A stretch of 59,580 bases of DNA from Roseiconus nitratireducens (GCF_008629675.1 NZ_VWOX01000026.1:1-59580); one strand, 5' to 3'; counted from the first letter of the stretch, positions 34,509 to 44,389 are shown. The notes: generated from the sequence alone by a model not told the origin. Numbers and translations are program-made.

Positions 34509-35798
34509 TCAAGCGGCGCGGCCTCTCCAACCGCCCTGGGTGCCGCCGTTGGCGTTGGAACCCAACAGTTCCCGATACAGCGCGGCGTATTCTTCGGCCG
34601 CGCGTTCGGGCGCATAGCGCTGCGCCCGCTCGGACAGGTCCGCCGGCCGAATAGACTGATCCGCTTGGCGTCGCAACAGGTTGTCGACGCCGGCGGCCAA
34701 CGATTCGGGCTTGAAGGGCGTCGCCAGGTAGCCCGTGCGCTCGTGTTCGATCAACTCCTTCGGCCCGCTGTGGTCAAACGCCACGACCGGGGTTCCGCAG
34801 GCCAACGATTCGGCAATCGTTTTGCCGAACGCTTCCATGATCGACGGAGCCAAAAAGACGTCCGCCGCCGAATAGAGATCTCGGAGGACCGAAGCCTCGG
34901 AGATGTATCCGAAACTTCGGGTCGCCCGTTCCGGTGCCAACACCGTGCTGCGTTTCATGCCGCCGAAGATCAGCAACTCAAACGGCTCGTTGCACATCGG
35001 CAGTGATTGTTGCATCTGCTGAAAGCCCTTGTAAAAGGACTGCGGCGAAACCGCACCCACCAGCACGTACCGGCGGTCGGGCGACAACCCCAGGCGTTTC
35101 CTCGCTTCGCTCCGCGAGACCGGGTAGTAGTTCTTGAGATCGATGCAGTTGGAAATCGTGCGGATCGGGCGATCTTTCAACAGGCTGCTGGATCGCGCCT
35201 GGTCGGCGATCCACTGGCTGATGCCGACGATCGAAAGGTTCTCCGGGTAACATTCGCCTTTCAATTGGTGCACCTGACGCGACAAATCCTGGTCTTCGTC
35301 CGACCCCAGTTGGGGACAGCGGCCGCACTGTTGCTGAAACCGCGAGCAACCGATGCTGTAGTGGCATCCACCGGTCAGCGGCCACATGTCGCGCAGCGTC
35401 CAGACGACCGGTTGGGGAAGATGTTTCAAATCCCGCAGCTGAACGAATCCGCGGTTGATCCAGTGCAGATGGACGACGTCGCTAGACCGGACGACCGGGT
35501 GACGACTCAATTCGATCCCCGGTGATCCCACGCTGAACAAGGTGTTCTGGCGCTCGGGATAGCGTTTGACCTGGCGACGTTCCTGCTTGACGCGTCGACG
35601 CCGGGCGATCCTCCGGGCCAATCGTTTGAACGGACCGGGTGGACGTGTCGTGTCTGTTTCGACGAAGTCATTCAACAACCGCGACCGGACGCCTTGGCGC
35701 AGCAGGGCCTCATGCAGAAGAACCGCGCCCTTGGCGGCTCCTTCGTGCAGAGGTCCGCCGACCACATGGCAAACTCGCAGGCTGTCGTTGAAATTCAT
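34509..35798 (-). CDS. Family 4 glycosyltransferase
   Basis: 429 residues from ATG 35798. GT-B fold: the N-terminal half has 'RVCHVVGGPLHEGAAKGAVLLHEAL' and 'DVVHLHWINRG'; a four-Cys segment follows ('GGCHYSIGCSRFQQQCGRCPQL', residues about 140-165); the C-terminal half has 'YVLVGAVSPQSFYKGFQ' and the EX7E region 'PSIMEAFGKTIAESLACGTPVV', 'GPKELIEH'. It adds a sugar from a nucleotide donor to an exopolysaccharide or surface glycan. It is the last gene of the leftward cluster, 219 bases beyond the pyruvyl transferase stop; that gap shows no gene. Confidence 0.9.
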   Translation of the reverse strand: MNFNDSLRVCHVVGGPLHEGAAKGAVLLHEALLRQGVRSRLLNDFVETDTTRPPGPFKRLARRIARRRRVKQERRQVKRYPERQNTLFSVGSPGIELSRHPVVRSSDVVHLHWINRGFVQLRDLKHLPQPVVWTLRDMWPLTGGCHYSIGCSRFQQQCGRCPQLGSDEDQDLSRQVHQLKGECYPENLSIVGISQWIADQARSSSLLKDRPIRTISNCIDLKNYYPVSRSEARKRLGLSPDRRYVLVGAVSPQSFYKGFQQMQQSLPMCNEPFELLIFGGMKRSTVLAPERATRSFGYISEASVLRDLYSAADVFLAPSIMEAFGKTIAESLACGTPVVAFDHSGPKELIEHERTGYLATPFKPESLAAGVDNLLRRQADQSIRPADLSERAQRYAPERAAEEYAALYRELLGSNANGGTQGGWRGRAA

Positions 35799-36017
35799 GA
35801 CTTCGATTCAATACTCTCGCTGGCTGAAGCGCCGCCAATGACCCTTCGCTCGATGCCGTGCTCTCTTTACCAATCGGCGTGATTCAAACCGTTCTCCTGC
35901 AAAAGAACGCGTTTTCGGACATCCGCTTGCAGTCGCCGCGGCACGGCACTCGCTCCGACGGGCCGCAGAGACCCACTTGTGATCGGTCGCACCCGTGGCA
36001 ACTTCCGGGCGCAATCC

Positions 36018-37274
36018 TCAGGCAGACTTCCGTCGCCAGCGTTCGTCGGTCGGTGGACATGCTTGCCGTGACTCCAACTCCGACAACACCGGCTCGGCAG
36101 ATTCCGCCGGCGTCACGCCCAAACATTCCAGCGTTTTGCGCCAGGTTGCTTCGCTCCGGCCAACCAGGATCTCGCGTTTCGCGTTCAACACCGATGACAC
36201 CTGGGCGCTTTCATTCGGATCGATCAGCCGATCCACCAAGCCGTCCAGATGCTGCGGCGTGTCGTTGGGTCCGTGGATCAAATCCGGCGTCCCAAAATCC
36301 CGCAACAACATCGGATACTTGTGGGCCCAGCCGAGTGCCACCGCGGGCACGCCGGATGACAGTGCCGCGACAATGGCGTGGAATCGCGATCCGACCAGAA
36401 ACTCGGATCCGGCGATGACGCCTTTCAAATACACCGGGTCGTCGTGGTCGCACAGCGAAACCGCGGGGGCGAAGGCTTCACACCGCTTGAGGATCTCCAG
36501 ACCCAAGCGTCGATCACCGCTGTCACGCGAGTGGAGCAACACAACCAATTCGCGGCCGGACCGCAACACTCGCTCGGCAGCTCGGACCAGTCGGTCCAGG
36601 TACACTTCTTTCCAAGCGGCTTGGCCCCGGTCCAGCAAACGTTCGTTGGGAACCAGACACACGTAGGGACGCTGCCGCAATGCGATCGGTTGGACCGCAC
36701 AGGAAATCGTCAGGTCCGGTGCGAGCAAGCTGGTTTGATCACTGACACCGAGGTCGCGAACCGCTGCCAAAGAGTCTTCGTCGCGGGCAAAAACCAGATC
36801 GGCCCGTTGCAGCAGATCCGCGCTCGCGGCCGCGACGCGTGGTTGTTCAAAGGGGCCAAACATTTGCGGCAGAAAAACAACCGGTTTGCCTTCTTCCTGG
36901 TAGCGACGGACTTTCTTCAGCAATTGCTCGGCTGGACGTGGTCCCCATTTATCGCCCAACCGGTATCCGGAAAGATCCACCAATCCGGACATCCGTCGTG
37001 GGGGATGGATTCCCAAGCGGTCGATCAGGCGGGCAACTTTGGGAAGCCGGAACGCGCCGCAAACGACGCGGCCTCGCACCGAGCCGCACTTGTGCTCCGG
37101 CGGATAAACCGCTTCCAACCCGAGCGGGGCGCGACGCGCGAAGGTGTCGGCTTTCCCCGTTTCCATTGCCAATCGCAACGACGTATCCTCCGTCCGCAAG
37201 CGGTGAACGGTCGTCTGCAACATCAACTGGGCGCCGAAGTTCTGAAAGTTGCCGCCGAAGAGTTCGATCATCAT
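36018..37274 (-). CDS. Polysaccharide pyruvyl transferase family protein
   Basis: 418 residues from ATG 37274 (ATG 37271 also in frame). WcaK/AmsJ-like pattern: 'IELFGGNFQNFGAQLML' at the N-terminus, 'PVVFLPQMFGPFEQP', 'ADLVFARDEDSLAAVRDLGV', 'LLAPDLTIS', and 'EFLVGSRFHAIVAALSSGVPAVALGWAHKY', which contains the conserved GxRxHxxI motif. Such enzymes ketalise sugars with pyruvate from phosphoenolpyruvate, modifying exopolysaccharides. The start codon overlaps the stop of the upstream nitroreductase-like gene (ATGA), so the two are co-translated. Confidence 0.88.
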   Translation of the reverse strand: MMIELFGGNFQNFGAQLMLQTTVHRLRTEDTSLRLAMETGKADTFARRAPLGLEAVYPPEHKCGSVRGRVVCGAFRLPKVARLIDRLGIHPPRRMSGLVDLSGYRLGDKWGPRPAEQLLKKVRRYQEEGKPVVFLPQMFGPFEQPRVAAASADLLQRADLVFARDEDSLAAVRDLGVSDQTSLLAPDLTISCAVQPIALRQRPYVCLVPNERLLDRGQAAWKEVYLDRLVRAAERVLRSGRELVVLLHSRDSGDRRLGLEILKRCEAFAPAVSLCDHDDPVYLKGVIAGSEFLVGSRFHAIVAALSSGVPAVALGWAHKYPMLLRDFGTPDLIHGPNDTPQHLDGLVDRLIDPNESAQVSSVLNAKREILVGRSEATWRKTLECLGVTPAESAEPVLSELESRQACPPTDERWRRKSA

Positions 37275-38713
37275 CGCTGGTTGTAACTACGGATCGAGTG
37301 GAGGGGTTTTTTGGAAGAGCAGGGGACCATTCCGTCGGGGTCCGGATAGCCAAACGAAATCAACATCACAACGCGCTCGTGTCCGGCCAAACCGATGGCT
37401 TCGGCCATCTGACGTTCTCGACTTTCAACATCGGGCCAGTTGATGCAACAGCTGCCGACACCTTGCAACTCCAACGCGTACTGAAATGACATCGCCGCCA
37501 GAGACGCATCGATGTAGATCACGTGCCGATCGCGTCCGAGCGGGAAGGCTTGCATTTGCCCGACCAGGACCACCAGGCCCGGAAAGTTTTCGGCAAAGCC
37601 GGCGGTGCCACCCGGAATCGCGCCGATGCGTTGAACCAACGCCGGATCGTCGTAGACACGGAATTGAAACGGTTGCCGATTGCAGGCGCTGGGCGAAAGT
37701 CCAGCAATTCGGATCGCACGATCAATGACCTCGCGCGGTACCGGGCGCTGCTGGTACCAACGCACGCTTCGTCGCCGCCACGCTAAACGTTCAAAGTCAT
37801 CGATCGAGACGCCCAACGGTTGCAGGTCGCGACGGTAGGGCGTCAACGCGTGGGCTTCCGAGGACGTATGGAGGGAGTCGTCAAATCGCTGTCGAGCCGC
37901 GTCGTAGCGATCGAACAGGCCGTCCAGCATCGCATCCCGGCGGACCACGCGGAAATAATCGCCCAACACGTCTCGGGCCCATCGCAGGGTCTGACAATCG
38001 TCCTGCTGCCCCGGCGAAACTTCCTTGCCACCCGTCGCATCAGCGACCGACTGCTCGAACGAAGCGACCGTCTCGGCGATGTAGTCCAAAGCGAATTGGG
38101 GTCGACGGGGTCGCATGATCAATCCCTTTTCCAGCCGGTGCGTGTTGCGACGCAACTGAAACAAGACGGCTTCGCCACCGGCCTCTTCCAACTGCATCAA
38201 ATGCCGCTGCCGGCCCCGCAGCATCGCCTGAGCCTCGCGGGATAGTTCGCCGGAAATCAGACAGTGCAAACCAGACAGCGGACGCCAACGGCACGCCAGG
38301 TCCAGCCAGCGGCGCCGCCACCGCTCTTTGATTCGTCGAACCAGGCTGCGACGCGGCGGCCGCGGCTGAGCGTTCGTGCCTTGACCAGATGTCGAGTTCC
38401 GGGGCGGAGCAGGAGACGGGTGGCGAGGCAGTTCAGACGCGGTGGATGCCGCCCGTTCGGCCGCGATCGCATCGGGCCTGTGGCTTTGACCGGGGGGAAC
38501 TTGGCCTTCTAGCGCGTGCTCCCGTTGCCGATGCGACGTGTCGGTTCGCAGTTCCGGACCGCCTTCGCGGCCTTGGACTGCGCGCACTGCGGTACCGCTA
38601 TTCTCTTCTGCGGTGGCCCCGCGGGTCACGGCTGGCAGCACCGCGGGGGATCGCGGAGTCGGTTGGGTGGAATCGCCGGTGGGCGACAGGCTGCCGGAAC
38701 TCGGTGGTGTCAT
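37271..38713 (-). CDS. Nitroreductase-family protein with long N-terminal extension
   Basis: 480 residues if ATG 38713 is used. The first 120 are Ser/Thr/Pro/Arg/Gly-rich and poorly constrained, so the true start may be internal. The C-terminal 190 form an FMN-binding nitroreductase domain: 'FERLAWRRRSVRWYQQRPVP', 'AIRIAGLSPSACNRQPFQFRV', 'YIDASLAAMSFQYALELQGVGSCCINW' and 'VVMLISFGYPD'. The middle (about 125-290) is an uncharacterised helical part. Nitroreductase relatives recur beside polysaccharide pyruvyl transferases in polymer clusters, where their role is not settled. The upstream end abuts the repeat array. Confidence 0.8.
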   Translation of the reverse strand: MTPPSSGSLSPTGDSTQPTPRSPAVLPAVTRGATAEENSGTAVRAVQGREGGPELRTDTSHRQREHALEGQVPPGQSHRPDAIAAERAASTASELPRHPSPAPPRNSTSGQGTNAQPRPPRRSLVRRIKERWRRRWLDLACRWRPLSGLHCLISGELSREAQAMLRGRQRHLMQLEEAGGEAVLFQLRRNTHRLEKGLIMRPRRPQFALDYIAETVASFEQSVADATGGKEVSPGQQDDCQTLRWARDVLGDYFRVVRRDAMLDGLFDRYDAARQRFDDSLHTSSEAHALTPYRRDLQPLGVSIDDFERLAWRRRSVRWYQQRPVPREVIDRAIRIAGLSPSACNRQPFQFRVYDDPALVQRIGAIPGGTAGFAENFPGLVVLVGQMQAFPLGRDRHVIYIDASLAAMSFQYALELQGVGSCCINWPDVESRERQMAEAIGLAGHERVVMLISFGYPDPDGMVPCSSKKPLHSIRSYNQR

Positions 38714-38846
38714 CGGCGGAATCGATTGCGGGGAGGGATCATTCGCCCGCTATCCGTACCAAAACCGCCCCCCGGCGGGACAGAGCAGTCTGGACGGTTC
38801 AAGAACACCCAACGACCAAAAGCCGAACAATCTGAGCTCGCGCTCA

Positions 38847-39355
38847 GGTGCTCTGTCCCCGTTTGAATCCTTCTCTTTCAGCTTTGATTGCAAGAAGGCC
38901 CAGTGCGCTCAAGTGCTCTGTCCCCACTCGCTCGGTCCCCGTTCGCTCGAAAGGGCCGGAGGTCCGACAGCTCCCTGCCGGGGTCCTTGGACCCCGGTTG
39001 GCAAGCATCACTCCAACACCAGCCCCGAAGGGGCGACAGACAACGGACGAAGTTTCGAACCCAAGTGCTCTGTCCCCATCCCGCGCGGAAGTGCTCTGTC
39101 CCCACTCGCTCGGAAGGGCCGGAGGCCCGACAGCTCCCTGCCGGGGTCCTTGGACCCCGGTTGCAAGCATCACTCAAGCACCAGCCCCGAAGGGGCGACA
39201 GACAACGGACGAAGTCTCGAACTCAAGTGCTCTGTCCCCATCCCGCGCGGAAGTGCTCTGTCCCCGTTCGCTTGTCCCGAAGGGGCGACAGACAACGGAC
39301 GAAGTTTCGAACTCAAGTGCTCTGTCCCCATCCCGCGCGGAAGTGCTCTGTCCCC
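38847..39355. repeat. Tandem array built on AAGTGCTCTGTCCCC
   Basis: The 676-base gap 38714-39389 is dominated by this array. AAGTGCTCTGTCCCC occurs exactly at 38911, 39063, 39089, 39225, 39251, 39315 and 39341, with a variant at 38847. Larger units begin at 38911, 39089 and 39251 (178, 162 and 90 bases); the third lacks the middle. Two units carry the hairpin CCGGGGTCC-TT-GGACCCCGG (about 38978-38997 and 39141-39160), and all three carry CCCGAAGGGGCGACAGACAA. A 21-base sequence (20 of 21) flanks the array at 38883-38903 and 39403-39423. There is no coding signal in any frame. Confidence 0.85.
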
Positions 39356-39389
39356 ATTCGCTTGGGTTCTTGGGTTCGTTCGCTTGGGT

Positions 39390-41537
39390 TCAATCTTGCA
39401 GATTTGCTTGCAAGAAGGCCCAGAGGTCGGCGTATTCTTCGATCCGCTTGCTGACTGGCGTCCCGGCGCCGTGGCCGGCTCGGGTTTCGATCCGAATCAG
39501 CGTCGGATTCTCGCAGCCCTGGGCGGCTTGCAACGCCGCGGCAAACTTGAAACTGTGGCCGGGCACGACGCGATCGTCCCGGTCCGCGGTCGTGATCAAC
39601 GTGGCGGGATAGCACGTCCCCGGCTTCAAGTTGTGCAGCGGTGAATACGACAACAAGTTCTCAATCTGGTCCGCTTCATCGCTGCTTCCAAATTCGGTCA
39701 CCCAGGCCCAACCGATTGTGAACTTTTGATAGCGAAGCATGTCCATCACGCCGACCGCCGGCAAACAGGCACCGAACAGGTCGGGACGCTGCGTCATCAC
39801 CGCTCCGACCAACAGTCCCCCGTTGCTGCCCCCGCGGATCCCCAACCGCGACTTGGTGGTGTACCCGGCCTGCACCAGATGCTCGGCCGCCGCAATGAAG
39901 TCGTCGAAGACGTTCTGCTTCTTCAGCCGCATGCCGTCCTCGTGCCACTGCCGTCCGTATTCACCGCCGCCGCGCAAGTTGGCAACCGCGTACACCCCGC
40001 CGGCATCGACCCAGGCCGCGTTGGCCGGGGAGAACGACGGCGTCAGCGAGATGTTGAAACCGCCATAGGCATACAACAGTGTTTGATTGGTTCCATCCAA
40101 TTTGCTGTCCTTGCGTCGGGTGACGATGATGGGCACCCGCGTGCCGTCCTTGCTGGTGCAGAAAATCTGTTCGGTGACAAAAGCGTCGACGTCGATGGCG
40201 ATTTCGCTCTGTCGCCACAGCGACGTTGATCCGTCGCTCAGGTCGACACGGTAGATCGCCCCCGGTGTCACGTAATTTGTGAAGCTGAAGAACGTTTCGG
40301 TCGCGTCTTGTCGCCCACCGAATCCGGACACGCTGCCGACACCCGGCAACGCCAATTCATCGATCAGCTCACCGGCGATGGTGTGGCGAGTGACGCGGCT
40401 GCGGGCATCCCGAAGCGAGTCGACGTAGAACGTTTCATCGAACAGGCTGGCCGATTGAATCACGTCCTCCGATTCGGCGACCACTTCCCGCCACTGATCA
40501 CGCTGGGGTGCATTCGTGTCGACCGCGATGATCCGCCGCCGCGGGGCTTCATGGTCGGTCAGGAAATACATCGTGTCACCGACCGACGCGACGAAGTCGT
40601 ATTCCGCATCAAATCCCGTGATCAGCGGTTGGACTTCCGCATCCGGACGCCGCAGGTCTTTAAAGAACACCTGCGACTTCGGTTCGGAGCCCTTCCAGTT
40701 TTGAACCACCAGGTAGCGACCATCATCGGTCACGATCGGCGAAAATCCCCACTTGGGATGATCGGGACGTTCGATGATCAGGTCGTCTTCGCTCTGGTCC
40801 GATCCCAGCGAGTGAAAGTACATCCGCTGGTTTTCATTGGTTCCGGTCAATTCCGCGCCTTCGACCGGCTCACTGTAGCGTGAATAAAAAAACCCGCTGT
40901 TGTCGGGCAGCCACGCAACGGAACTGAATTTCACCCAGCGGACAACGTCGTCGGTGTCCTTCCCGCTGGCGACGTCCCGGACCTTCCACGTTCGCCAGTC
41001 GCTACCACCATCGGCGAGCGCATAAGCAACGTACTTGCCGTCGTCGGTGATGGCGGTCCCGGCCAAAGCAACGGTGCCGTCTTCACTGAACTGATTCGGA
41101 TCGATGAAGACGCGACGTTTGGCTTCCAACGAATCGGCAATGTACATCACGCTCTGGTTCTGCAAGCCGTCGTTGTGCGTGTAGAAGTAGTGTTCGCCGC
41201 GCGGCCGAGGCAGCCCGTAACGCTCGTAGTTCCAAAGCTGTTCCAAACGCTTCCGCATCGGTTCCCGCTGGGGCAACGATTCCAGGTAGGCTTCGGTCAC
41301 ACGGTTTTGGGCCGCAACCCATTCGGCGGTTTCCTTGCTTTCGGTGTCTTCCAACCAGCGATAGGGGTCGGCGACGACATTTCCGTGGTAATCATCGGTG
41401 ACGTCGGTGGTTCTCGTTTCGGGGTATTTCAACGGATCGGCACGGTTCTGAGCGGAAACGGTCTGAGCGGGAACGGAAAGGGGGCAAGCCAGCAGGCACA
41501 GGGCCGCGGCGGCGGATCGAATCGTCGGTCGTCTCAT
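39390..41537 (-). CDS. Secreted prolyl oligopeptidase (family S9A)
   Basis: 715 residues from ATG 41537, chosen for its signal peptide ('IRSAAAALCLLACPLSVPAQT'); the open frame extends to 41714. The N-terminal seven-bladed propeller (about 70-440) includes 'YHGNVVADPYRWLEDTES' and 'HYFYTHNDGLQNQSVMY'. The alpha/beta-hydrolase part carries 'GIRGGSNGGLLVGAV' (nucleophile Ser near 570), 'TADRDDRVVPGHS' (Asp near 653) and 'RAGHGAG' (His near 688). All three catalytic residues are present. It cleaves short proline-containing peptides, here probably in the periplasm. The last codons lie in the 21-base sequence duplicated beyond the repeat array. Confidence 0.94.
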   Translation of the reverse strand: MRRPTIRSAAAALCLLACPLSVPAQTVSAQNRADPLKYPETRTTDVTDDYHGNVVADPYRWLEDTESKETAEWVAAQNRVTEAYLESLPQREPMRKRLEQLWNYERYGLPRPRGEHYFYTHNDGLQNQSVMYIADSLEAKRRVFIDPNQFSEDGTVALAGTAITDDGKYVAYALADGGSDWRTWKVRDVASGKDTDDVVRWVKFSSVAWLPDNSGFFYSRYSEPVEGAELTGTNENQRMYFHSLGSDQSEDDLIIERPDHPKWGFSPIVTDDGRYLVVQNWKGSEPKSQVFFKDLRRPDAEVQPLITGFDAEYDFVASVGDTMYFLTDHEAPRRRIIAVDTNAPQRDQWREVVAESEDVIQSASLFDETFYVDSLRDARSRVTRHTIAGELIDELALPGVGSVSGFGGRQDATETFFSFTNYVTPGAIYRVDLSDGSTSLWRQSEIAIDVDAFVTEQIFCTSKDGTRVPIIVTRRKDSKLDGTNQTLLYAYGGFNISLTPSFSPANAAWVDAGGVYAVANLRGGGEYGRQWHEDGMRLKKQNVFDDFIAAAEHLVQAGYTTKSRLGIRGGSNGGLLVGAVMTQRPDLFGACLPAVGVMDMLRYQKFTIGWAWVTEFGSSDEADQIENLLSYSPLHNLKPGTCYPATLITTADRDDRVVPGHSFKFAAALQAAQGCENPTLIRIETRAGHGAGTPVSKRIEEYADLWAFLQANLQD

Positions 41538-41696
41538 GTTCGAATCGTCGTTGGGTGGACTCGGCAGCGGCACCGTCGCCACTGTTTTTCTCGGAACCAT
41601 TGTGGCATTTTTGGCGGCCGAACAGGTCGGCGGATCGGGACAACGACGACCAGGGGGCGGAAAAGGCTCGAACGATTGCAACACGGCGGTCCATCT

Positions 41697-41726
41697 CACC
41701 CTCGGCGGCGTCACCCTCGGCGGCGT
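41697..41726. repeat. 15-base perfect tandem duplication
   Basis: CACCCTCGGCGGCGT occurs twice in a row in the 254-base divergent gap between the peptidase and comEC. A length multiple of three and lack of any frame suggest simple slippage. Confidence 0.7.
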
Positions 41727-41791
41727 CGCGATCGGGTATCCTGGGCCGGAGATAAGACGGGACCGAAAGGGCAGCGGTCGCGAGGGGCAAA

Positions 41792-44389
41792 ATGGGACAC
41801 GAAGGACAGGGGCAGTGGCGGGACCGATCGGTTCCGGTGCGAGTTGCGGCGCTGGGGCGGCCGGATTTTGATTGGAAGCGTCCGCTTCATCGCTACCCGT
41901 TCGTTTTGTTCACCGCGTGTGCGGCGGCGGGCGTGGTGCTGGACTCCTTGCACGATGATCCTTTCGGTTGGCACCTCTGTCACTGGGGCTTGATCGCTTT
42001 GACCGCCCTGGCGGTTCCTGCGGTACTAGCTCGAACCGTTCGCAGCCCACGTTTGCGACACGGATTCTTTTGGGCCGGAACGGCCGTTTTGATTTGTTGC
42101 GGCTTTGGGCTGTGGCACGCCTGGTGTCGACAAGCGCATGATTCCGCCTCCTTGGAGCGGTGGTTGGAAGACGGTTCTGCCCGTCCGATGGTGTTGCGCG
42201 GCCGGTTGCGTCGGACCGTCAGTGTGCGGGCCAACCCGATTGCCCGTTTCGGTCCGGTGGGATCGGTTTCTCCTTGGCAAAGCCAGTTGAACCTGCGGGT
42301 CGATCTCTGTCGTGATGGCGACAGCTTTCGCCCGGTTACCGGCAACGTGTTGGTGTACGCCGAAGGCGACCGCAGTCATTTTCACCCCGGTGACCGATTG
42401 GAGGTTTACGGTTGGCTGGAGCCCTTCCCACGACCGAGCAATCCCGGCGAACCTGACTTGCGGCCGATGTACCGACGCCGAGGTCTGCATGGCCGCATCG
42501 AAACCGATGACCGGGCGGCGATCCGCCTGTTGGCTCGGTCCAACGACCTTCCGGGGCGAATCGTTGCAGCAATCGCCTCGCGCGGGCGCGAGGCTTTGCT
42601 GCGTCACACGGATGAACGGACCGGCCCGTTAGCGTTGGCGTTGGTGATCGGCCAACGTGAATTCGTCCGTGGGGACACCCGCGAAGCACTGCTGGCCACC
42701 GGGACCGCGCACCTGCTGTCGGTCAGTGGGATGCACTTGGCGATCATCGTGCTGGTCGCCAACTGGATCGTTTCCGGAACGGGGACGACAGGGTTGCCAA
42801 GGCTGTGCATCATCCTGTCAATCAGCGCGCTTTACGTTGCGGTGACCGGGGGGCGGCCGCCGGTGTTTCGGGCGGCCGTGTTGATTTCCCTTTGGCTGGT
42901 ATCGACGGTGCTGCGACGTCCCTCTCAACCGCTGAACACACTGGGCATCGCGGCGCTGATTCTGATTGCGTTGAACCCGGCCAACGTCTTCGCCGTGGGA
43001 GTCCACCTGTCGTTCCTGGCGGTGATCACGCTGATGCTTGCCGGACGCTCCATCGCTGCGGATCCCATCGCCGCGGAGCTGGACCGCAAGCGAGAGCAGG
43101 GGTTCCAATCACTGCTTGATTCGGCTTCCAATCCGGCGGTCGTCTACGCCCGCTCGGTGTTGCGGTTCTTCGCGCAATTGGCTTGGCTGAGCGGGTGCGT
43201 GACGGCCGTCAGCTTGCCGTTGGTGTGGTCGCAGTTCCATTTGATTTCCCTGGTCAGCGTCGCGACGAACGTGTTGGTCTGGGGCGGTCTGATGGTGGCG
43301 TTGCCGGCGGGCGTGTTGGTGGTGATCATCGATCCGATCAGTTCGTCCCTGGCTGCGGTTCCCGGCGCGCTCTGTCACGGGGCGCTGGGGTGCATGTGGT
43401 GGGTGATCGACTGGACGCGGGGCTGGCCAGCAGGCCATTTCTGGTTGCCGTCACCGCCGACGTCGGCGGTGATTTTGTTCTACGTGGTTTTGGCCCTGTC
43501 GCTCGTGCTGCGGACGCGACGGGCGCTGTGGTGGCGCGGCGGTTGGGTGCTGGGATGGACGGTCGCGGCGGTGCTGATCGCGACCCGTCCGGCCCCGCTG
43601 CCGACGAACACCCTGGAGGCCACCTTCATCGACGTCGGTCACGGAACCAGCGTGATTGTCCGCCTGGACGATGCCGTATTTCTGTACGATTGCGGGCGGT
43701 TGGGAAACCACGACGGCAGCAGTCGCGACATCGACACCGCACTCTGGCAGCTCGGTGTCACGCGATTGGATGCGGTGTTTCTGTCGCACGCCGATGCGGA
43801 TCACTACAACGCCTTGCCCGCGATCCTGGATCGTTTCTCCGTTGGCCGTGTGATCACCCCGCCGGGTCTGCTGCAGACCGATGAACCGGCCCTCGGGAAC
43901 CTCCGCGCGGCGATCGGTCGGCACGGCACCCCGGTCCAGGAAGTGGCCGCGGGCCAGTTGGACACGGCGCTGCGTCGTCGCGGCCTTTCGGTTTTGCATC
44001 CACCACCGGAGGGAGTCGGTGGCAGCGACAACGCGAACAGTTTGGTGCTGCGTTTCCAGCACGCTGGGACGACGCTGTGGCTGCCCGGCGATCTGGAACC
44101 TCCGGGCACGCAGCGGCTGACAGCCACACCGCGACCTGGCGCGGGTGGAGTTTTGATGGCGCCGCACCACGGCAGCCTCTCCAGCGGTGCCGATTTGGTA
44201 CTGGCCTGGGTCCGCCCGGCGGAGACCGTGGTCAGCGGCGGCGACCGCGCCGGTCGACCGGAAGTGGAACAAATGTTGTCGTTCACCGGCAGCGGGGTCC
44301 GCGTGACGGCAACCTCGGGCGCGGTGCGGGTTCGCATCGGTCCGACCGGTAAAATCGCTATCCGCACTTGGCACGACCATCCCTGGTAG
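41792..44389 (+). CDS. comEC: ComEC/Rec2 family DNA-uptake channel protein
   Basis: 865 residues from ATG 41792, with GAGGGG a few bases upstream. N-terminal membrane helices (about 35-110) are followed by the OB-like DUF4131 domain ('VLRGRLRRTVSVRANP', 'FHPGDRLEVYGWLEPF'). The competence core is 'REALLATGTAHLLSVSGMHLAI' near 290 with eight or more membrane helices up to about 595. A C-terminal metallo-beta-lactamase domain follows ('TFIDVGHGTSVIV', 'LSHADADHYNAL', 'APHHGSLSSG'). Full three-domain ComEC layout. It carries single-stranded DNA across the inner membrane in transformation. No other competence genes are nearby. Confidence 0.93.
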   Translation: MGHEGQGQWRDRSVPVRVAALGRPDFDWKRPLHRYPFVLFTACAAAGVVLDSLHDDPFGWHLCHWGLIALTALAVPAVLARTVRSPRLRHGFFWAGTAVLICCGFGLWHAWCRQAHDSASLERWLEDGSARPMVLRGRLRRTVSVRANPIARFGPVGSVSPWQSQLNLRVDLCRDGDSFRPVTGNVLVYAEGDRSHFHPGDRLEVYGWLEPFPRPSNPGEPDLRPMYRRRGLHGRIETDDRAAIRLLARSNDLPGRIVAAIASRGREALLRHTDERTGPLALALVIGQREFVRGDTREALLATGTAHLLSVSGMHLAIIVLVANWIVSGTGTTGLPRLCIILSISALYVAVTGGRPPVFRAAVLISLWLVSTVLRRPSQPLNTLGIAALILIALNPANVFAVGVHLSFLAVITLMLAGRSIAADPIAAELDRKREQGFQSLLDSASNPAVVYARSVLRFFAQLAWLSGCVTAVSLPLVWSQFHLISLVSVATNVLVWGGLMVALPAGVLVVIIDPISSSLAAVPGALCHGALGCMWWVIDWTRGWPAGHFWLPSPPTSAVILFYVVLALSLVLRTRRALWWRGGWVLGWTVAAVLIATRPAPLPTNTLEATFIDVGHGTSVIVRLDDAVFLYDCGRLGNHDGSSRDIDTALWQLGVTRLDAVFLSHADADHYNALPAILDRFSVGRVITPPGLLQTDEPALGNLRAAIGRHGTPVQEVAAGQLDTALRRRGLSVLHPPPEGVGGSDNANSLVLRFQHAGTTLWLPGDLEPPGTQRLTATPRPGAGGVLMAPHHGSLSSGADLVLAWVRPAETVVSGGDRAGRPEVEQMLSFTGSGVRVTATSGAVRVRIGPTGKIAIRTWHDHPW

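Noticed and set aside
38847..39355. CRISPR array
   Set aside because: Repeat spacing is irregular, the intervening DNA is itself repeated rather than unique, and no cas gene is present.
38538..39644. Long frames across the repeat array on both strands
   Set aside because: They exist only because the repeats lack stops; translations are repeats of the same Ser/Pro/Arg strings and change frame between units.
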